57,300 nucleotides of DNA, taken from Heyndrickxia acidiproducens DSM 23148. Its GTDB lineage: Bacteria; Bacillota; Bacilli; Bacillales; Bacillaceae_C. The DNA is taken from NCBI RefSeq assembly GCF_000374345.1, contig NZ_KB893992.1, positions 1 through 57,300 of the forward strand. The letters run 5' to 3'. The position numbers were made by a program, and so were the translations under genes. This document shows, piece by piece, positions 17,167 through 25,103 of the stretch; position 1 is the first letter of the stretch, and every line of letters begins with the position of its first letter. Below the pieces are notes generated by a model that was not told the origin of the DNA, ran no database searches, and saw only the letters and a program-made list of their open reading frames with translations.

Positions 17167-18213
17167 ATGTTAGAAACACTTTGGCAGGATATCACAACCG
17201 TACATATCCTTCACTTTTTACTGAAAGCGGGATTGCTGCTGATCTTGGGGTGGCTCGTTAAATGGTCTGTAAAGCTGCTTGCAAAACGGAAACGCCGGCT
17301 GAAAAAAACGTTTCTGCCCGTGGTAGTCTCAATTACCAACTGGGCTTGTTTTTACGGCGTCATTTTATTTTTCTTGTTCGATTTCTCAAATAACAAATGG
17401 CTCTTTTATCCGCTATATACAAAAGGCGGGCTTGATGTGACGGCTTTTTTGCTGATCATCGTTATAATGATTGTCACATTGGCGCACAGGCTTGTAAAGC
17501 TGCTGACAAAATACGTGCTTTCAACCGTCTATGCCCACTATCACGTAGACCGCGGTTTAGGTTATACATTTAATCGTATTATCTATTATACTGTCATGAT
17601 TGTGGCTGTCTGCATTAGCTTCACAAGTGTCGGGATAGACCTATCTGCACTTGGCACGATCCTGGGCGTGGTCGGGATCGGGCTGGGCTTTGGGATGCGA
17701 AATATCGCCGCTAATTTTGTATCCGGTATGATCATTCTGTTCGAGCGCCCGATTGAAGTCGGGGAAGTCGTACAGATTAACGATGAAACTGGCAGGGTTC
17801 AAAAAATCAACCTGCGTTCTACAACGGTAACAATTGATAAAAAAGGAAAGCTGACTGTTCCCAACCAATATTTCATTGAACAAGTGATTATGAACCGGAC
17901 AATGGCACAACCTGCAGCACAAATTACAGTGCGTGTCAGTGCTGAAATGGACACCAAAAAAGTGGAAAAGGTATTAAACGAAGCGTTTGAAATCGTAAAG
18001 AATCAGTTAGAAGGCCTGCTGCCGGGCACTTCTGCGGCAGTCCGCCTGATTGATATCCAGCATCAGGGCTTTGGCTTCCTGATTGAGATACCGCTCGAAA
18101 ACGGCAGCGATAAAGCGCAGTGGGAAAACGATATGCGCCACGCCGTCATCAAATTGTTCCGCAAAAATAATATTGAGCTGGCCGATGCACCGGTATATTT
18201 GCAACAGCCTTGA
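17167..18213 (+). CDS. Small-conductance mechanosensitive channel, MscS family
   Basis: A 348-aa membrane channel of the MscS family that releases solutes on osmotic downshift. Membrane segments are visible near residues 15-35, 58-78, 93-115 and 135-160. The pore-lining helix is followed by GVVGIGLGFGMRNIAANFVSGMIILFERPIEVGEVVQI, the family hallmark. A beta domain and a C-terminal alpha/beta domain follow. ATG 17167 (AGGTGAT upstream) is chosen; a longer frame from ATG 17056 has its SD too close. B. subtilis YkuT is a relative. It is convergent with the macrodomain gene. Confidence 0.88.
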   Translation: MLETLWQDITTVHILHFLLKAGLLLILGWLVKWSVKLLAKRKRRLKKTFLPVVVSITNWACFYGVILFFLFDFSNNKWLFYPLYTKGGLDVTAFLLIIVIMIVTLAHRLVKLLTKYVLSTVYAHYHVDRGLGYTFNRIIYYTVMIVAVCISFTSVGIDLSALGTILGVVGIGLGFGMRNIAANFVSGMIILFERPIEVGEVVQINDETGRVQKINLRSTTVTIDKKGKLTVPNQYFIEQVIMNRTMAQPAAQITVRVSAEMDTKKVEKVLNEAFEIVKNQLEGLLPGTSAAVRLIDIQHQGFGFLIEIPLENGSDKAQWENDMRHAVIKLFRKNNIELADAPVYLQQP

Positions 18214-18240
18214 ACAGTATCACTAAAGAACACGGGCCAG

Positions 18241-18280
18241 AAAAGGCAGAATTAGGAGCGAAAAGCTAATTCTGCTTTTT
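18241..18280. terminator. Bidirectional terminator between MscS and macrodomain genes
   Basis: GCAGAATTAG (18246-18255) and CTAATTCTGC (18266-18275) form a perfect stem flanked by A-run and T-run, so it can act in both directions. It includes the last codons of the macrodomain gene on -. Confidence 0.85.
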
Positions 18281-18767
18281 CATAGGCCTGTTTTGTCTTT
18301 TCATCGAAGCAAACCATTAAAACTTCCTGGACATGTTCCGATGTTTCAAGGAAAGAATGGATGATCCGTACTGCAATCGGAGCAGCCTGATCAAGCGGGA
18401 AATGGTAAACACCTGTACTGATCGATGGTAAGGCGACAACGCGGCAGGCACGGGATTCAGCGAGAGCCAAACTGTTCAGGTAGCTGTTTTGCAAAAGCCT
18501 GGCTTCATGATGATTCCCGCCCTGCCAAATCGGACCGGGCGTATGAATGACATATTTTGCCGGCAGCCTGTACCCCAATGTGATTTTGGCCTCGCCGGTC
18601 GCACAGCCGTTCAATGTTCTGCACGCTTCCAATAGTTCAGGTCCTGCGGCACGATGGATGGCGCCATCGACCCCGCCGCCACCAAGCAAGGTTGTATTTG
18701 CAGCATTTACAATTGCATCTGCAGCAATCGTTGTAATATCGCCAAGTATGATTTTAAAAGTTTTCAT
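18252..18767 (-). CDS. Macrodomain protein, O-acetyl-ADP-ribose deacetylase-like
   Basis: A 171-aa single macrodomain, like E. coli YmdB. ADP-ribose-binding motifs are visible: GDITTIAADAIVNAANTTLLGGGGVDGAIHRAAGP at residues 9-43 and LPSISTGVYHFPLDQAA around 115-131. Family members remove acetyl or ADP-ribose from O-acetyl-ADP-ribose or proteins. SD GGAGGG lies ahead of the ATG. It is monocistronic and convergent with the MscS gene. Target unknown. Confidence 0.92.
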   Translation of the reverse strand: MKTFKIILGDITTIAADAIVNAANTTLLGGGGVDGAIHRAAGPELLEACRTLNGCATGEAKITLGYRLPAKYVIHTPGPIWQGGNHHEARLLQNSYLNSLALAESRACRVVALPSISTGVYHFPLDQAAPIAVRIIHSFLETSEHVQEVLMVCFDEKTKQAYEKAELAFRS

Positions 18768-18874
18768 CAGCCAGCCCTCCTGTACTTTCTCTTGTAGATC
18801 ATTTTACCACAATTTTCCCTTATTCTTTTAAAAGCCGCTTTTAAAGAAAAACCGGTTGTACTTAAAAAATCATG

Positions 18875-18904
18875 TTGACAGTTTCTCTATGAAGCAGATA
18901 GAAT
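18875..18904 (+). promoter_or_regulatory. Sigma-A promoter of the SDR gene
   Basis: TTGACA (18875-18880), 18-bp spacer, TAGAAT (18899-18904), 88 bp before the SDR start codon. Confidence 0.65.
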
Positions 18905-18991
18905 TTTAACCAACAGGATGGCTTAGATGTAAAAACCAGCCATACAATAATGTTTTCATCAATGAGTATGTTAAAAAAAGGGGATGGACTG

Positions 18992-19747
18992 ATGAAAATT
19001 CAAAATCGTACTGCGGTTGTAACCGGAGGCGCTTCGGGACTGGGGGAAGCAACCGTAAAAAGGATTGCTGCAAACGGCGGCCAGGCTGTTATTGTGGATC
19101 TGCAGGAAGAAAAGGGGAAGAAGCTGGCAGCAGAACTTGGCGAACAGGTTCGGTTTATTCCGGCAAATGTCACAGATGAAGAAAGTGTAAGGGCTGCTTT
19201 GAAACAAATTGAAAACGTTAACATTCTGGTGAACTGCGCCGGGATTGGGGAAGCGAAAAAGACATTTGGAAGGAATGGTGTCCATGATTTGGCTTCTTTC
19301 AAAAAAGTCATTGAAGTGAACTTAATCGGGGCGTTTAATATGATCAGGCTTGCCGCTGAAAAAATGGCCAAAAATGAACCGAATGAGGCAGGTGAAAGAG
19401 GTGTGGTGATTAACACGGCTTCTGTCGCCGCATTTGAAGGGCAGATTGGCCAGGCTGCTTACAGTGCATCTAAAGGCGGCATTGTCGGGATGACACTTCC
19501 GATTGCAAGAGATTTGGCAGGTTTTGGCATCCGAGTCGTCACGATTGCACCGGGCTTGTTTGAAACCCCGCTTTTTGCTGCACTGCCGGAAAATGCAAAA
19601 ACATCACTTGGAAAAATGACGCCGTTTCCCCCAAGGCTGGGGCTGCCCGATGAGTATGCCCAATTGGTTCAAAGCATTGTCGAAAATCCGATGCTGAACG
19701 GGGAAACGATCCGGCTTGATGGCGCAATCCGCATGCAGCCAAAATAA
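18992..19747 (+). CDS. SDR oxidoreductase, 3-hydroxyacyl-CoA dehydrogenase type II-like
   Basis: A 251-aa short-chain dehydrogenase. It has the NAD(P)-binding motif TGGASGLG (residues 11-18), VDL after the second strand (Asp favours NAD), NCAG, and the catalytic Ser/Tyr/Lys in [10 protein letters not shown] ... AAYSASKGG. The region [35 protein letters not shown] is typical of human HSD17B10 and bacterial type II 3-hydroxyacyl-CoA dehydrogenases, which act in fatty-acid or isoleucine breakdown. ATG 18992 follows AAAGGGGA by 7 nt; an in-frame ATG at 18950 has no SD. It forms a single-gene unit with its own promoter. Confidence 0.88.
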   Translation: MKIQNRTAVVTGGASGLGEATVKRIAANGGQAVIVDLQEEKGKKLAAELGEQVRFIPANVTDEESVRAALKQIENVNILVNCAGIGEAKKTFGRNGVHDLASFKKVIEVNLIGAFNMIRLAAEKMAKNEPNEAGERGVVINTASVAAFEGQIGQAAYSASKGGIVGMTLPIARDLAGFGIRVVTIAPGLFETPLFAALPENAKTSLGKMTPFPPRLGLPDEYAQLVQSIVENPMLNGETIRLDGAIRMQPK

Positions 19748-19910
19748 ATGCGTCGGAGATCAAATGCATAGGAAAGCTGTTTAAAAAGAAAAATTACCGC
19801 AACTCTCTGCAAAGGTTTTTATGGTTAAAAAAGTGAATGGCTTCCAGATGTCCTAAGAAATATCGAGCTGGAGGGTGTGTATTGAAAAATCCCCAAGAAT
19901 GAGCAAACAA

Positions 19911-19940
19911 TTTTGCCGGCATCGTCCGGCTTTTTTTGTT
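19911..19940 (+). terminator. Intrinsic terminator downstream of the SDR gene
   Basis: GCCGG (19915-19919), 6-nt loop, CCGGC (19926-19930), then seven T. The 160 bp between the SDR stop and this hairpin hold no recognisable gene; a TTG start with GGAGGG upstream opens only a five-codon frame at 19882. Confidence 0.75.
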
Positions 19941-20028
19941 TTTAGAAGAGAGAGAGGATGAAAGAAAAAATAAAAAATAATCATATTATGTCAACTTATT
20001 AAAAAATAAACCGTCAGTAATTTCGAAC

Positions 20029-20058
20029 TTTTTTAATTGTACTATGTGCTAAAAACAC
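20029..20058 (+). other. Ter site T1 (RTP-binding replication terminator), forward
   Basis: CTATGTGCTAAAAACAC (20042-20058) matches the B-site half of the B. subtilis Ter consensus (CTATGTACYAAATNTTC, recalled) at 13 of 17 positions, counting degenerate ones. The A-site half to its left is weaker (TTTTTTAATTGTA). By B. subtilis polarity, with the B site on the right, it should stop forks moving leftward. It lies 0.2 kb upstream of rtp, as in B. subtilis. Confidence 0.8.
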
Positions 20059-20124
20059 AACCAAAAAAATAAGAACGTAGTGCCTTAACAAAAAACAAGG
20101 ACAACTGAGGATATTTGATCTATT

Positions 20125-20154
20125 TGTAATAACAACACACTGTGCTAATAACAC
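20125..20154 (+). other. Ter site T2, forward
   Basis: CACTGTGCTAATAACAC (20138-20154) shares the TGTGCTAANAAC core with T1 and with T3-T5. It lies 96 bp from T1 in the same orientation. It should block leftward forks. Core and flanks agree with T3 and T5 over ACA-TGTGCTAA-AACACA. Confidence 0.78.
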
Positions 20155-20221
20155 ATTAATAAAAACCAATAAAAACTCAATTAAATAAACAAATGTTTGC
20201 CCCATAGAGCGTACTTAATTG

Positions 20222-20251
20222 TTGTGTGCACTTCACACACTGCACTATAAT
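20222..20251 (+). promoter_or_regulatory. rtp: rtp promoter with inverted repeat
   Basis: TTGTGT (20222-20227), 18-bp spacer, TATAAT (20246-20251). A perfect inverted repeat TGTGTG-5 bp-CACACA (20223-20239) covers the -35 box and spacer. B. subtilis RTP represses its own gene by binding Ter DNA next to the promoter; a similar loop could act here, through this repeat or through T1/T2. Confidence 0.65.
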
Positions 20252-20271
20252 AAAGAAAAAAGGTGATTGCA

Positions 20272-20646
20272 GTGGAAGCGAAGAGAACCAGGGAGAGTAC
20301 AGGTTTTTTAATTAAACAGCGGGCATTTTTAAAATTATATATCATCACAAATATTGAAAACGGGCGCTGGTACGGCCTCCAATTGCTGGATGAATTAAAG
20401 AAGGAGTTTAAGCCGCTTGGATTCGAGCCGCAGCATTCTGAAATTTACCGGGCATTGCATGAACTGGAAGACGATGAGGAAATATTAACGAAAATCAAAG
20501 TGAAACAGGACGGGGCCAAACGAAAAGAAATCGTCGTCTATAAAATAAAGGATAGTGAAAAAGCAAAGGCGTATAAAAAACTTGTTAAAGCCGATTTGGA
20601 ACGGTGCGAACAGCTCCTGAAAAAAGCGATCCGCGATAATTTTTAA
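20272..20646 (+). CDS. rtp: Replication terminator protein (RTP)
   Basis: A 124-aa winged-helix protein that closely resembles B. subtilis RTP (122 aa) along its whole length. Recognisable shared segments are STGFL-KQRAFLKLY near residues 9-23, YGL-LL--L--EFK--GF-P-H-E-YR-LHEL in the middle, IKVK--GAK--E-V-Y, and the dimerisation helix KADLERCEQLLKKAIRDNF at the C-terminus. RTP dimers bind Ter sites in pairs and stop replication forks in one direction. GTG 20272 is chosen because AAAAAGG ends 8 nt upstream and it gives an N-terminus (MEAKR) like that of B. subtilis. PadR regulators share the fold, but the C-terminal helix and the neighbouring Ter sites favour RTP. Confidence 0.93.
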   Translation: MEAKRTRESTGFLIKQRAFLKLYIITNIENGRWYGLQLLDELKKEFKPLGFEPQHSEIYRALHELEDDEEILTKIKVKQDGAKRKEIVVYKIKDSEKAKAYKKLVKADLERCEQLLKKAIRDNF

Positions 20647-20690
20647 AAAAAGGCCGGGACCCTTTAAGCTTAAAGGGTCCCGGCCTTTTT
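20647..20690. terminator. Bidirectional terminator between rtp and the HAD gene
   Basis: A 44-bp perfect palindrome (arms 20647-20668 and 20669-20690) with A-run at left and T-run at right serves the convergent rtp and HAD genes. The GC-rich middle is GGCCGGGACCCTTTAAG and its complement. Confidence 0.93.
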
Positions 20691-20691
20691 G

Positions 20692-21480
20692 CTATTCAAC
20701 AATACCAAGCGTTTTTAAACCGTTGTAAATGCCGGATTCAGTCACTTTTGTCGTTCGATGCTTTGCAAAAGAGAACAGCTTCGGATTGCTGTTGCCCATT
20801 GCAAAGCTCTCGCCAACCGCTTTCAGCATTTCTTTATCATTTATTCCGTCACCAAATGCGATCGCTTCTTCTTTCGGTATGCCCAGCTTTTTCAATATTT
20901 TTGATACCGCAATCCCTTTATTAACCGTATCACGGATAACATCATAGCTGTGCCGCAAACCATCCACATTCACCTGGGATAAATGCAAGCCTGGATATGT
21001 TTCATATAGTGAATCCTCGCCGCCATGGACGTTTACGAGCGTGATGCCTAATATCTTTCCGGTTACTTCACTGGTATACAACTTGTTCTTGTGAAAATGA
21101 AGTTTTTTTAGAAACTGGTTTAAAGCCGGTGAATCAAATGTAGTAAGATAATTATGCCGACTTGTAAACAGGATCGCTTCATGGCCGTGTTGTTTTGCGA
21201 TTTTCGTAAAATTTTCAACCAACGTACGGTCCATCGGCATTTTAAACAGGTCTTCATCGCCGCTGACAGCATAAGCGCCGTTATAACCGATCATCGAAGT
21301 AACATGAAGTTCATCGGCAATAGGGGAGATTTCATGAAGTGGTCTTCCGGTAGCCAGGAAGACATGGATGCCCTTTTCCTGCGCCTGTACAACGGCTTGC
21401 TTCGTAGACTCTTCAATTTGATCATCCGGTGTGATAATCGTTCCGTCAATATCCAAAAATAATGCTTTATATTCTGGCAA
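20692..21480 (-). CDS. Cof-type HAD-IIB phosphatase
   Basis: A 262-aa HAD-superfamily hydrolase of subfamily IIB. Motif I LDIDGTI holds the nucleophile Asp10 and Asp12; motif II is ATGRP; motif III/IV lies in GDGINDKEMLKAVGESFAMGN. A Cof-type cap sits between motifs II and III. Relatives dephosphorylate sugar phosphates or cofactors such as FMN and PLP. The start is TTG 21480, 7 nt from GGAGAG. It is transcribed against the rightward fork, unlike most neighbours. Confidence 0.9.
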   Translation of the reverse strand: MPEYKALFLDIDGTIITPDDQIEESTKQAVVQAQEKGIHVFLATGRPLHEISPIADELHVTSMIGYNGAYAVSGDEDLFKMPMDRTLVENFTKIAKQHGHEAILFTSRHNYLTTFDSPALNQFLKKLHFHKNKLYTSEVTGKILGITLVNVHGGEDSLYETYPGLHLSQVNVDGLRHSYDVIRDTVNKGIAVSKILKKLGIPKEEAIAFGDGINDKEMLKAVGESFAMGNSNPKLFSFAKHRTTKVTESGIYNGLKTLGIVE

Positions 21481-21639
21481 TGGTCTCTCTCCAATATGTA
21501 TATTTTTTCATTATATACTTTAACATAAAAAAACAGGTTTGAAAATTGGAGAAAATAAAGACTTTGTGTTTGTTTGCGCCTGTTCTTTCATGCTATGATA
21601 AAGTTGATACTGTATTCAGTTGAAAGAAGGGATATCGAA

Positions 21640-21954
21640 TTGGCAATGAAAGTCATCTTAAATGATACGCTCATCCAGACATTTGAATATGAACAGGAAC
21701 AAATTCAAAACCAAAATGGACAGGTTCTTTGGAAGATCCGTTTTGCCTTTAAGGTCAAAAGCGAGGAGTACCATGATATTGCCACGCTTTTGTATAAGAA
21801 GATCTTTGATGTCACAGTTCCTGAAAATGGGCTGGCATTCAGGGGGGCAATCCAAAATTATTCGACATCACTTACCAATTTGTATCAGAAAGGCCAGGTT
21901 GCAGACTACCGGCTCGAACTGATGGAAATCGAACCAACGAAAAAAGAAAACTAA
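21640..21954 (+). CDS. DUF3219 family protein (YkvR-like)
   Basis: A ~104-aa small protein that resembles B. subtilis YkvR (DUF3219) over most of its length. The segment from SEEYHDIATLLYKK to AFRGAIQNYSTSLTNLY is the recognisable part. Function is unknown; YkvR has a known structure but no assigned role. TTG 21640 lies ~8 nt after AAGAAGGGA; ATG 21646 two codons later is the alternative. The DUF420 membrane protein gene follows after 22 bp, so the two may be co-transcribed. Confidence 0.8.
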   Translation: MAMKVILNDTLIQTFEYEQEQIQNQNGQVLWKIRFAFKVKSEEYHDIATLLYKKIFDVTVPENGLAFRGAIQNYSTSLTNLYQKGQVADYRLELMEIEPTKKEN

Positions 21955-21976
21955 CAGATAATGGAGTGCTTGTGAT

Positions 21977-22537
21977 ATGGAAAAAGGAAACTATCAACCG
22001 TACCAGCAAAAAAGCAATAAAAATTTTACCGCGTTGATCATTACCGTTTCGCTGGTGGCCAATATTGTGATTTTGCTGCTGTTTTTTACCAATATCGGCT
22101 ATAAAGGAAAAGTAGATTTTGATATTAATCTTTTGCCAAGAATCAATGCAGTATTTAATAGTTTTACCTTTATTTTTCTGGTCTGCGCGCTGATCGCCAT
22201 TAAAAGGAAAAATATAAATGTGCACAGAGGTTTTGTGCTGGCTGCTTTTGCGTCTACCTTTCTATTTTTAATTACGTATTTAACTTTCCACTACATATCT
22301 CCGGAAGCGGCAAGATACGGCGGGCACGGCGCCATCCGGACCCTTTACTTTTTTATTCTGATCACTCACAGTTTCCTTGCGGCGGTCATCGTCCCGCTCG
22401 CTTTATTTGCACTCGTGTGGGGATGGACGATGCAGGTGGAAAAGCATAAAAAAATTGTTCGCTGGGCAATGCCGATCTGGCTGTATGTCAGCATTACAGG
22501 TGTAATCGTCTATTTGATGATGGCGCCGTATTATTGA
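21977..22537 (+). CDS. DUF420 membrane protein, CtaM/YozB-like
   Basis: A 186-aa integral membrane protein with five or so hydrophobic helices and conserved histidines (NVHRG, TYLTFHY, THSF). DUF420 proteins such as YozB/CtaM are needed for assembly of haem-copper terminal oxidases, probably for the copper centre. Assignment is from the N-A-x-x-N-S first-helix pattern and the THSFLAAVIVPLALFAL segment. No oxidase genes are nearby in this window. Confidence 0.82.
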   Translation: MEKGNYQPYQQKSNKNFTALIITVSLVANIVILLLFFTNIGYKGKVDFDINLLPRINAVFNSFTFIFLVCALIAIKRKNINVHRGFVLAAFASTFLFLITYLTFHYISPEAARYGGHGAIRTLYFFILITHSFLAAVIVPLALFALVWGWTMQVEKHKKIVRWAMPIWLYVSITGVIVYLMMAPYY

Positions 22538-22746
22538 TTGCTTTTAACTTTGTATAACAGGCTTAAAGGGAGAATGGGCGAAAAGTCATCAGCCAGCTAT
22601 ATTTTGGTTGTTGACTTTTTAATATTTTGTTGATTTGTGTCATGCATTTTTTGGTATTTTAACATAAATTTAATCGAAAAATAGGGAAACTGCATGTATA
22701 ATAGAGTCTTGAGCGATTAATTTTACAGAAGGAGGAATTTATTTTG

Positions 22747-23130
22747 ATGGGATGGACAATCGCCGTTTTATTTGCAGTATCTGCTGTTTTGTTCATCATT
22801 TCAATGGCAAAAGCCCGCAACCAGGCAATATCCGAGCAGAAGGAAATTGAGATGCTCCACTTGTCATTGATGGATGAAATCAATCGAGTGAAAGAGGATA
22901 TCCGGAATGTCAAGCTTGATTTGGAAATTGCAGAAAAAGAAGCAGGCGTTCAGCTTTCTGCACAAGATAAACTGTACAGGCGTGAAATACTTGATTTATA
23001 TAAACGTGATTATTCCATTGATAGTATTGCCGCGAAGAAGCAGGCATCTGTAAGCGAAATTCAGGAATTGCTGGCACCGTTTATAGCAGCGAAAAATGAA
23101 AGGAGCAAGGTTGCCCATGGGAATAAATAA
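22747..23130 (+). CDS. Membrane-anchored coiled-coil protein, DUF6115/SwrB-like
   Basis: A 127-aa protein with one N-terminal membrane helix (residues 3-22), a charged coiled coil (about 28-70) and a C-terminal helix-turn-helix-like motif REILDLYKRDYSIDSIAAKKQASVSEIQELL. The layout matches the DUF6115 group that includes B. subtilis SwrB (YlxL), but identity is not certain. ATG 22747 and the overlapping TTG 22744 both fit AAGGAGGA. The gene overlaps the next one by ~20 bp. TATAAT at 22699 suggests a promoter, with a poor -35 box. Confidence 0.72.
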   Translation: MGWTIAVLFAVSAVLFIISMAKARNQAISEQKEIEMLHLSLMDEINRVKEDIRNVKLDLEIAEKEAGVQLSAQDKLYRREILDLYKRDYSIDSIAAKKQASVSEIQELLAPFIAAKNERSKVAHGNK

Positions 23131-23605
23131 GTTGAGCAGCTTTGCGGCCGGCATTTTGGTTGCGTCAGCTATTACCGGTGCGGTTTATTTATCAAGTTCA
23201 AGTGAAACCCCAAGCAAAGCAACCGAAAAATCAGCCCAAACAACTGCAAAAACGCAGCTTACCAAAAAAGAGATGAAAGATCGGCTCGCAAACGCCGGTT
23301 ACGTTGTTCAAACAAAAGCAGAATATGACAAAAACCTCACAAATGCCAGGGCGAAAACACAAAAAGGAGACGCCTCCAATTCAAAAGAAAAAACGGTGAA
23401 CCGGGTTGTGTTTAAAGTATCAGACGGGATGACAAGTATCGATGTCGGACGTCTGCTGGAGAAAGCCAAAATTGTTGACGATGCTTTTAAATTTTCAAAA
23501 GATGTTGAGCAAAAAGGAATTGAAAATAATTTACGCCCCGGTACTTATGTAGTTGACAGCAATATGTCCTATGAAAAAGTGATTTCAACAATTTTTAAAG
23601 ATTAA
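23111..23605 (+). CDS. MltG/YceG-like N-terminal domain protein without catalytic domain
   Basis: A 164-aa protein with an N-terminal membrane helix (about residues 10-28), a Ser/Thr/Lys-rich linker and a C-terminal ~70-residue unit. That unit (VFKVSDGMTSIDVGRLLEKAKIVDDAFKF ... NNLRPGTYVVDSNMSYEKVI) resembles the LysM-like subdomain at the start of endolytic transglycosylase MltG (YceG, B. subtilis YrrL). The large catalytic domain with its glutamate is absent, so enzyme activity is unlikely. TTG 23111 fits AAAGGAG; ATG 23117 is an alternative. It overlaps the preceding coiled-coil gene. Both proteins are single-pass membrane proteins and may act together at the envelope (inference). Confidence 0.72.
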   Translation: MPMGINKLSSFAAGILVASAITGAVYLSSSSETPSKATEKSAQTTAKTQLTKKEMKDRLANAGYVVQTKAEYDKNLTNARAKTQKGDASNSKEKTVNRVVFKVSDGMTSIDVGRLLEKAKIVDDAFKFSKDVEQKGIENNLRPGTYVVDSNMSYEKVISTIFKD

Positions 23606-23623
23606 TCCTCTATTCCGCTTTGC

Positions 23624-23660
23624 AATCATAAGGCACTGTATCATGCGGTGCCTTATTTGT
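23624..23660 (+). terminator. Terminator after the MltG-like gene
   Basis: AAGGCAC and GTGCCTT (about 23630-23636 and 23648-23654) form a stem followed by ATTTGT. The 23661-23940 stretch downstream has no gene I can support: one 75-codon frame (TTG at 23668) has no SD and no family I recognise, and may be a remnant. Confidence 0.6.
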
Positions 23661-23976
23661 ATATATCTTGCCTCGTAAACCCTGGAATCATGCCGTCCAG
23701 TTCGGAACATTGGCGGTTGTGCTGGTAAGAAATAACGAAGCGGTCTGGACCATTGGATTAGGAAAAGATTTCCATGTAGATCCAAATGCTGCGGTAAAGC
23801 CGAAGGGACAGATCTATTTGTACAAGGCTTCTATGAACCAAAATCACCCGCTTACACTTCAGTATGCCGGGCAGGATCAGAATATATTAGAATAGTATTT
23901 TTTTACACAATCTGACTATTTTTAGAAATCATATAGTTTAAAATATGGTAAAATAAAAAGACAAGGAGGAATGAAT

Positions 23977-24960
23977 ATGAAAAAGAATAAATTAGTTGTC
24001 ATCGGTGTCGGCCATGTTGGTTCATGTGTACTGGCAGATGCTATGAAATTAGGATTGTTTTCGGAAATTGCAGTTATCGATAAAGATGAAGACGTTGCTT
24101 TTGGCGAAGCGCTCGACCAGCAACACGCAACAGCACTTACATATATGACGAATGTGACTGTCAAAGCAGGAGACTATTCAGAATGTGCGGATGCAGATGT
24201 AATCATCTGCGCGGCCGGCCCAAGCGTTATTAAATCGGAAGAAGAAGAAATGCCTGACCGGGCACTTTTGGCGACTACAAACGCATCCGTCACACGTGAA
24301 GTGATGGCAGGGATCACCAAGTATACAAAAGAAGCCGTTGTCATTTTTATTACCAATCCACTCGATACGGTTGTTTATATTGCGGAAAACGAATTCGGCT
24401 ATCCAAAAGGCCGTGTATTCGGAACGGGAACAATGCTGGACTCCGCCCGCCTGCGCCAAATTGTTGCTGCAAACTATGATATTGATCCAAAAAGCGTTAC
24501 CGGTTATATGATGGGCGAACACGGATTTACTGCATTTCCGGTCTTCAGCCGTTTGAATGTCCAGGAATTTGGCGAAAAAGAACTCGACAAAGTTTTTGAA
24601 GGCAAAGAGCCGCTCGATAGGGAAGTCTTCAGAGAAAAAGTTGTAAAAACGGCTTTTGATGTATTTAACGGAAAAGGCTGGACGAATGCCGGCGTTGCCC
24701 AGGCTGCTGTTACTCTGGCCAAGGCTGTTATGCTTGATGAGAGGACTGTTTATCCGGTCTGCACAACGTTGCGCGGCCAGTACGGTTATAATGGCGATGT
24801 CGCCCTCAGCTTGCCTAGCGTCATCGGCCGGAACGGTGTGGAAAAGCAGCTGGAAATCGAATTAGACGAACAGGAAACCAACTGGCTCCACGAATCGGTA
24901 AAGTATATTCAGGAAACCATGAAGCAGGCGAAAACCGGCAAGGAATTTGTTAAGGCTTGA
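23977..24960 (+). CDS. ldh: L-lactate dehydrogenase family (LDH or L-2-hydroxyisocaproate dehydrogenase type)
   Basis: A 327-aa NAD-dependent dehydrogenase of the LDH/MDH superfamily. It has GVGHVGS (residues 10-16), Asp35 for NAD, ITNPLD, catalytic Asp155 with substrate Arg158 in MLDSARLR, and catalytic His182 in GEHGFTAF. It reduces pyruvate or a related 2-oxo acid to the L-hydroxy acid. The sequence diverges from canonical Bacillus Ldh and leans to the L-hydroxyisocaproate dehydrogenase-like branch, so pyruvate specificity is not certain. ATG 23977 is 7 nt from AAGGAGG; ATG 23971 is too close. A hairpin follows at 24977-25003. Confidence 0.87.
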   Translation: MKKNKLVVIGVGHVGSCVLADAMKLGLFSEIAVIDKDEDVAFGEALDQQHATALTYMTNVTVKAGDYSECADADVIICAAGPSVIKSEEEEMPDRALLATTNASVTREVMAGITKYTKEAVVIFITNPLDTVVYIAENEFGYPKGRVFGTGTMLDSARLRQIVAANYDIDPKSVTGYMMGEHGFTAFPVFSRLNVQEFGEKELDKVFEGKEPLDREVFREKVVKTAFDVFNGKGWTNAGVAQAAVTLAKAVMLDERTVYPVCTTLRGQYGYNGDVALSLPSVIGRNGVEKQLEIELDEQETNWLHESVKYIQETMKQAKTGKEFVKA

Positions 24961-24976
24961 CAAGACTCAAAAGAAA

Positions 24977-25003
24977 ACCGCTGCTTTTTCATGTGCAGCG
25001 GAT
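24977..25003 (+). terminator. Hairpin after ldh
   Basis: CCGCTGC and GCAGCGG arms enclose TTTTTCATGT; AAA precedes and ATTTCTTT follows. It is a probable intrinsic terminator. Confidence 0.65.
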
Positions 25004-25103
25004 TTCTTTAATGTAAGGTATCCTGTTTGGGTGGACGCACAGCTGAGAAAGTTTGAAAAAGATTTGATTTGACGAAAAGAACTTGAAGAAGTGGGGGAAA
25101 AGA

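Noticed and set aside
20272..20646. rtp as an ordinary PadR-type regulator
   Set aside because: The fold is shared, but the sequence follows B. subtilis RTP to the C-terminal dimerisation helix, and Ter-like sites and dif are adjacent.
23668..23895. 75-codon frame between the MltG-like gene and ldh
   Set aside because: Starts with TTG without SD, directly after a terminator, and resembles no family known to me. Might be a remnant; not called as gene.
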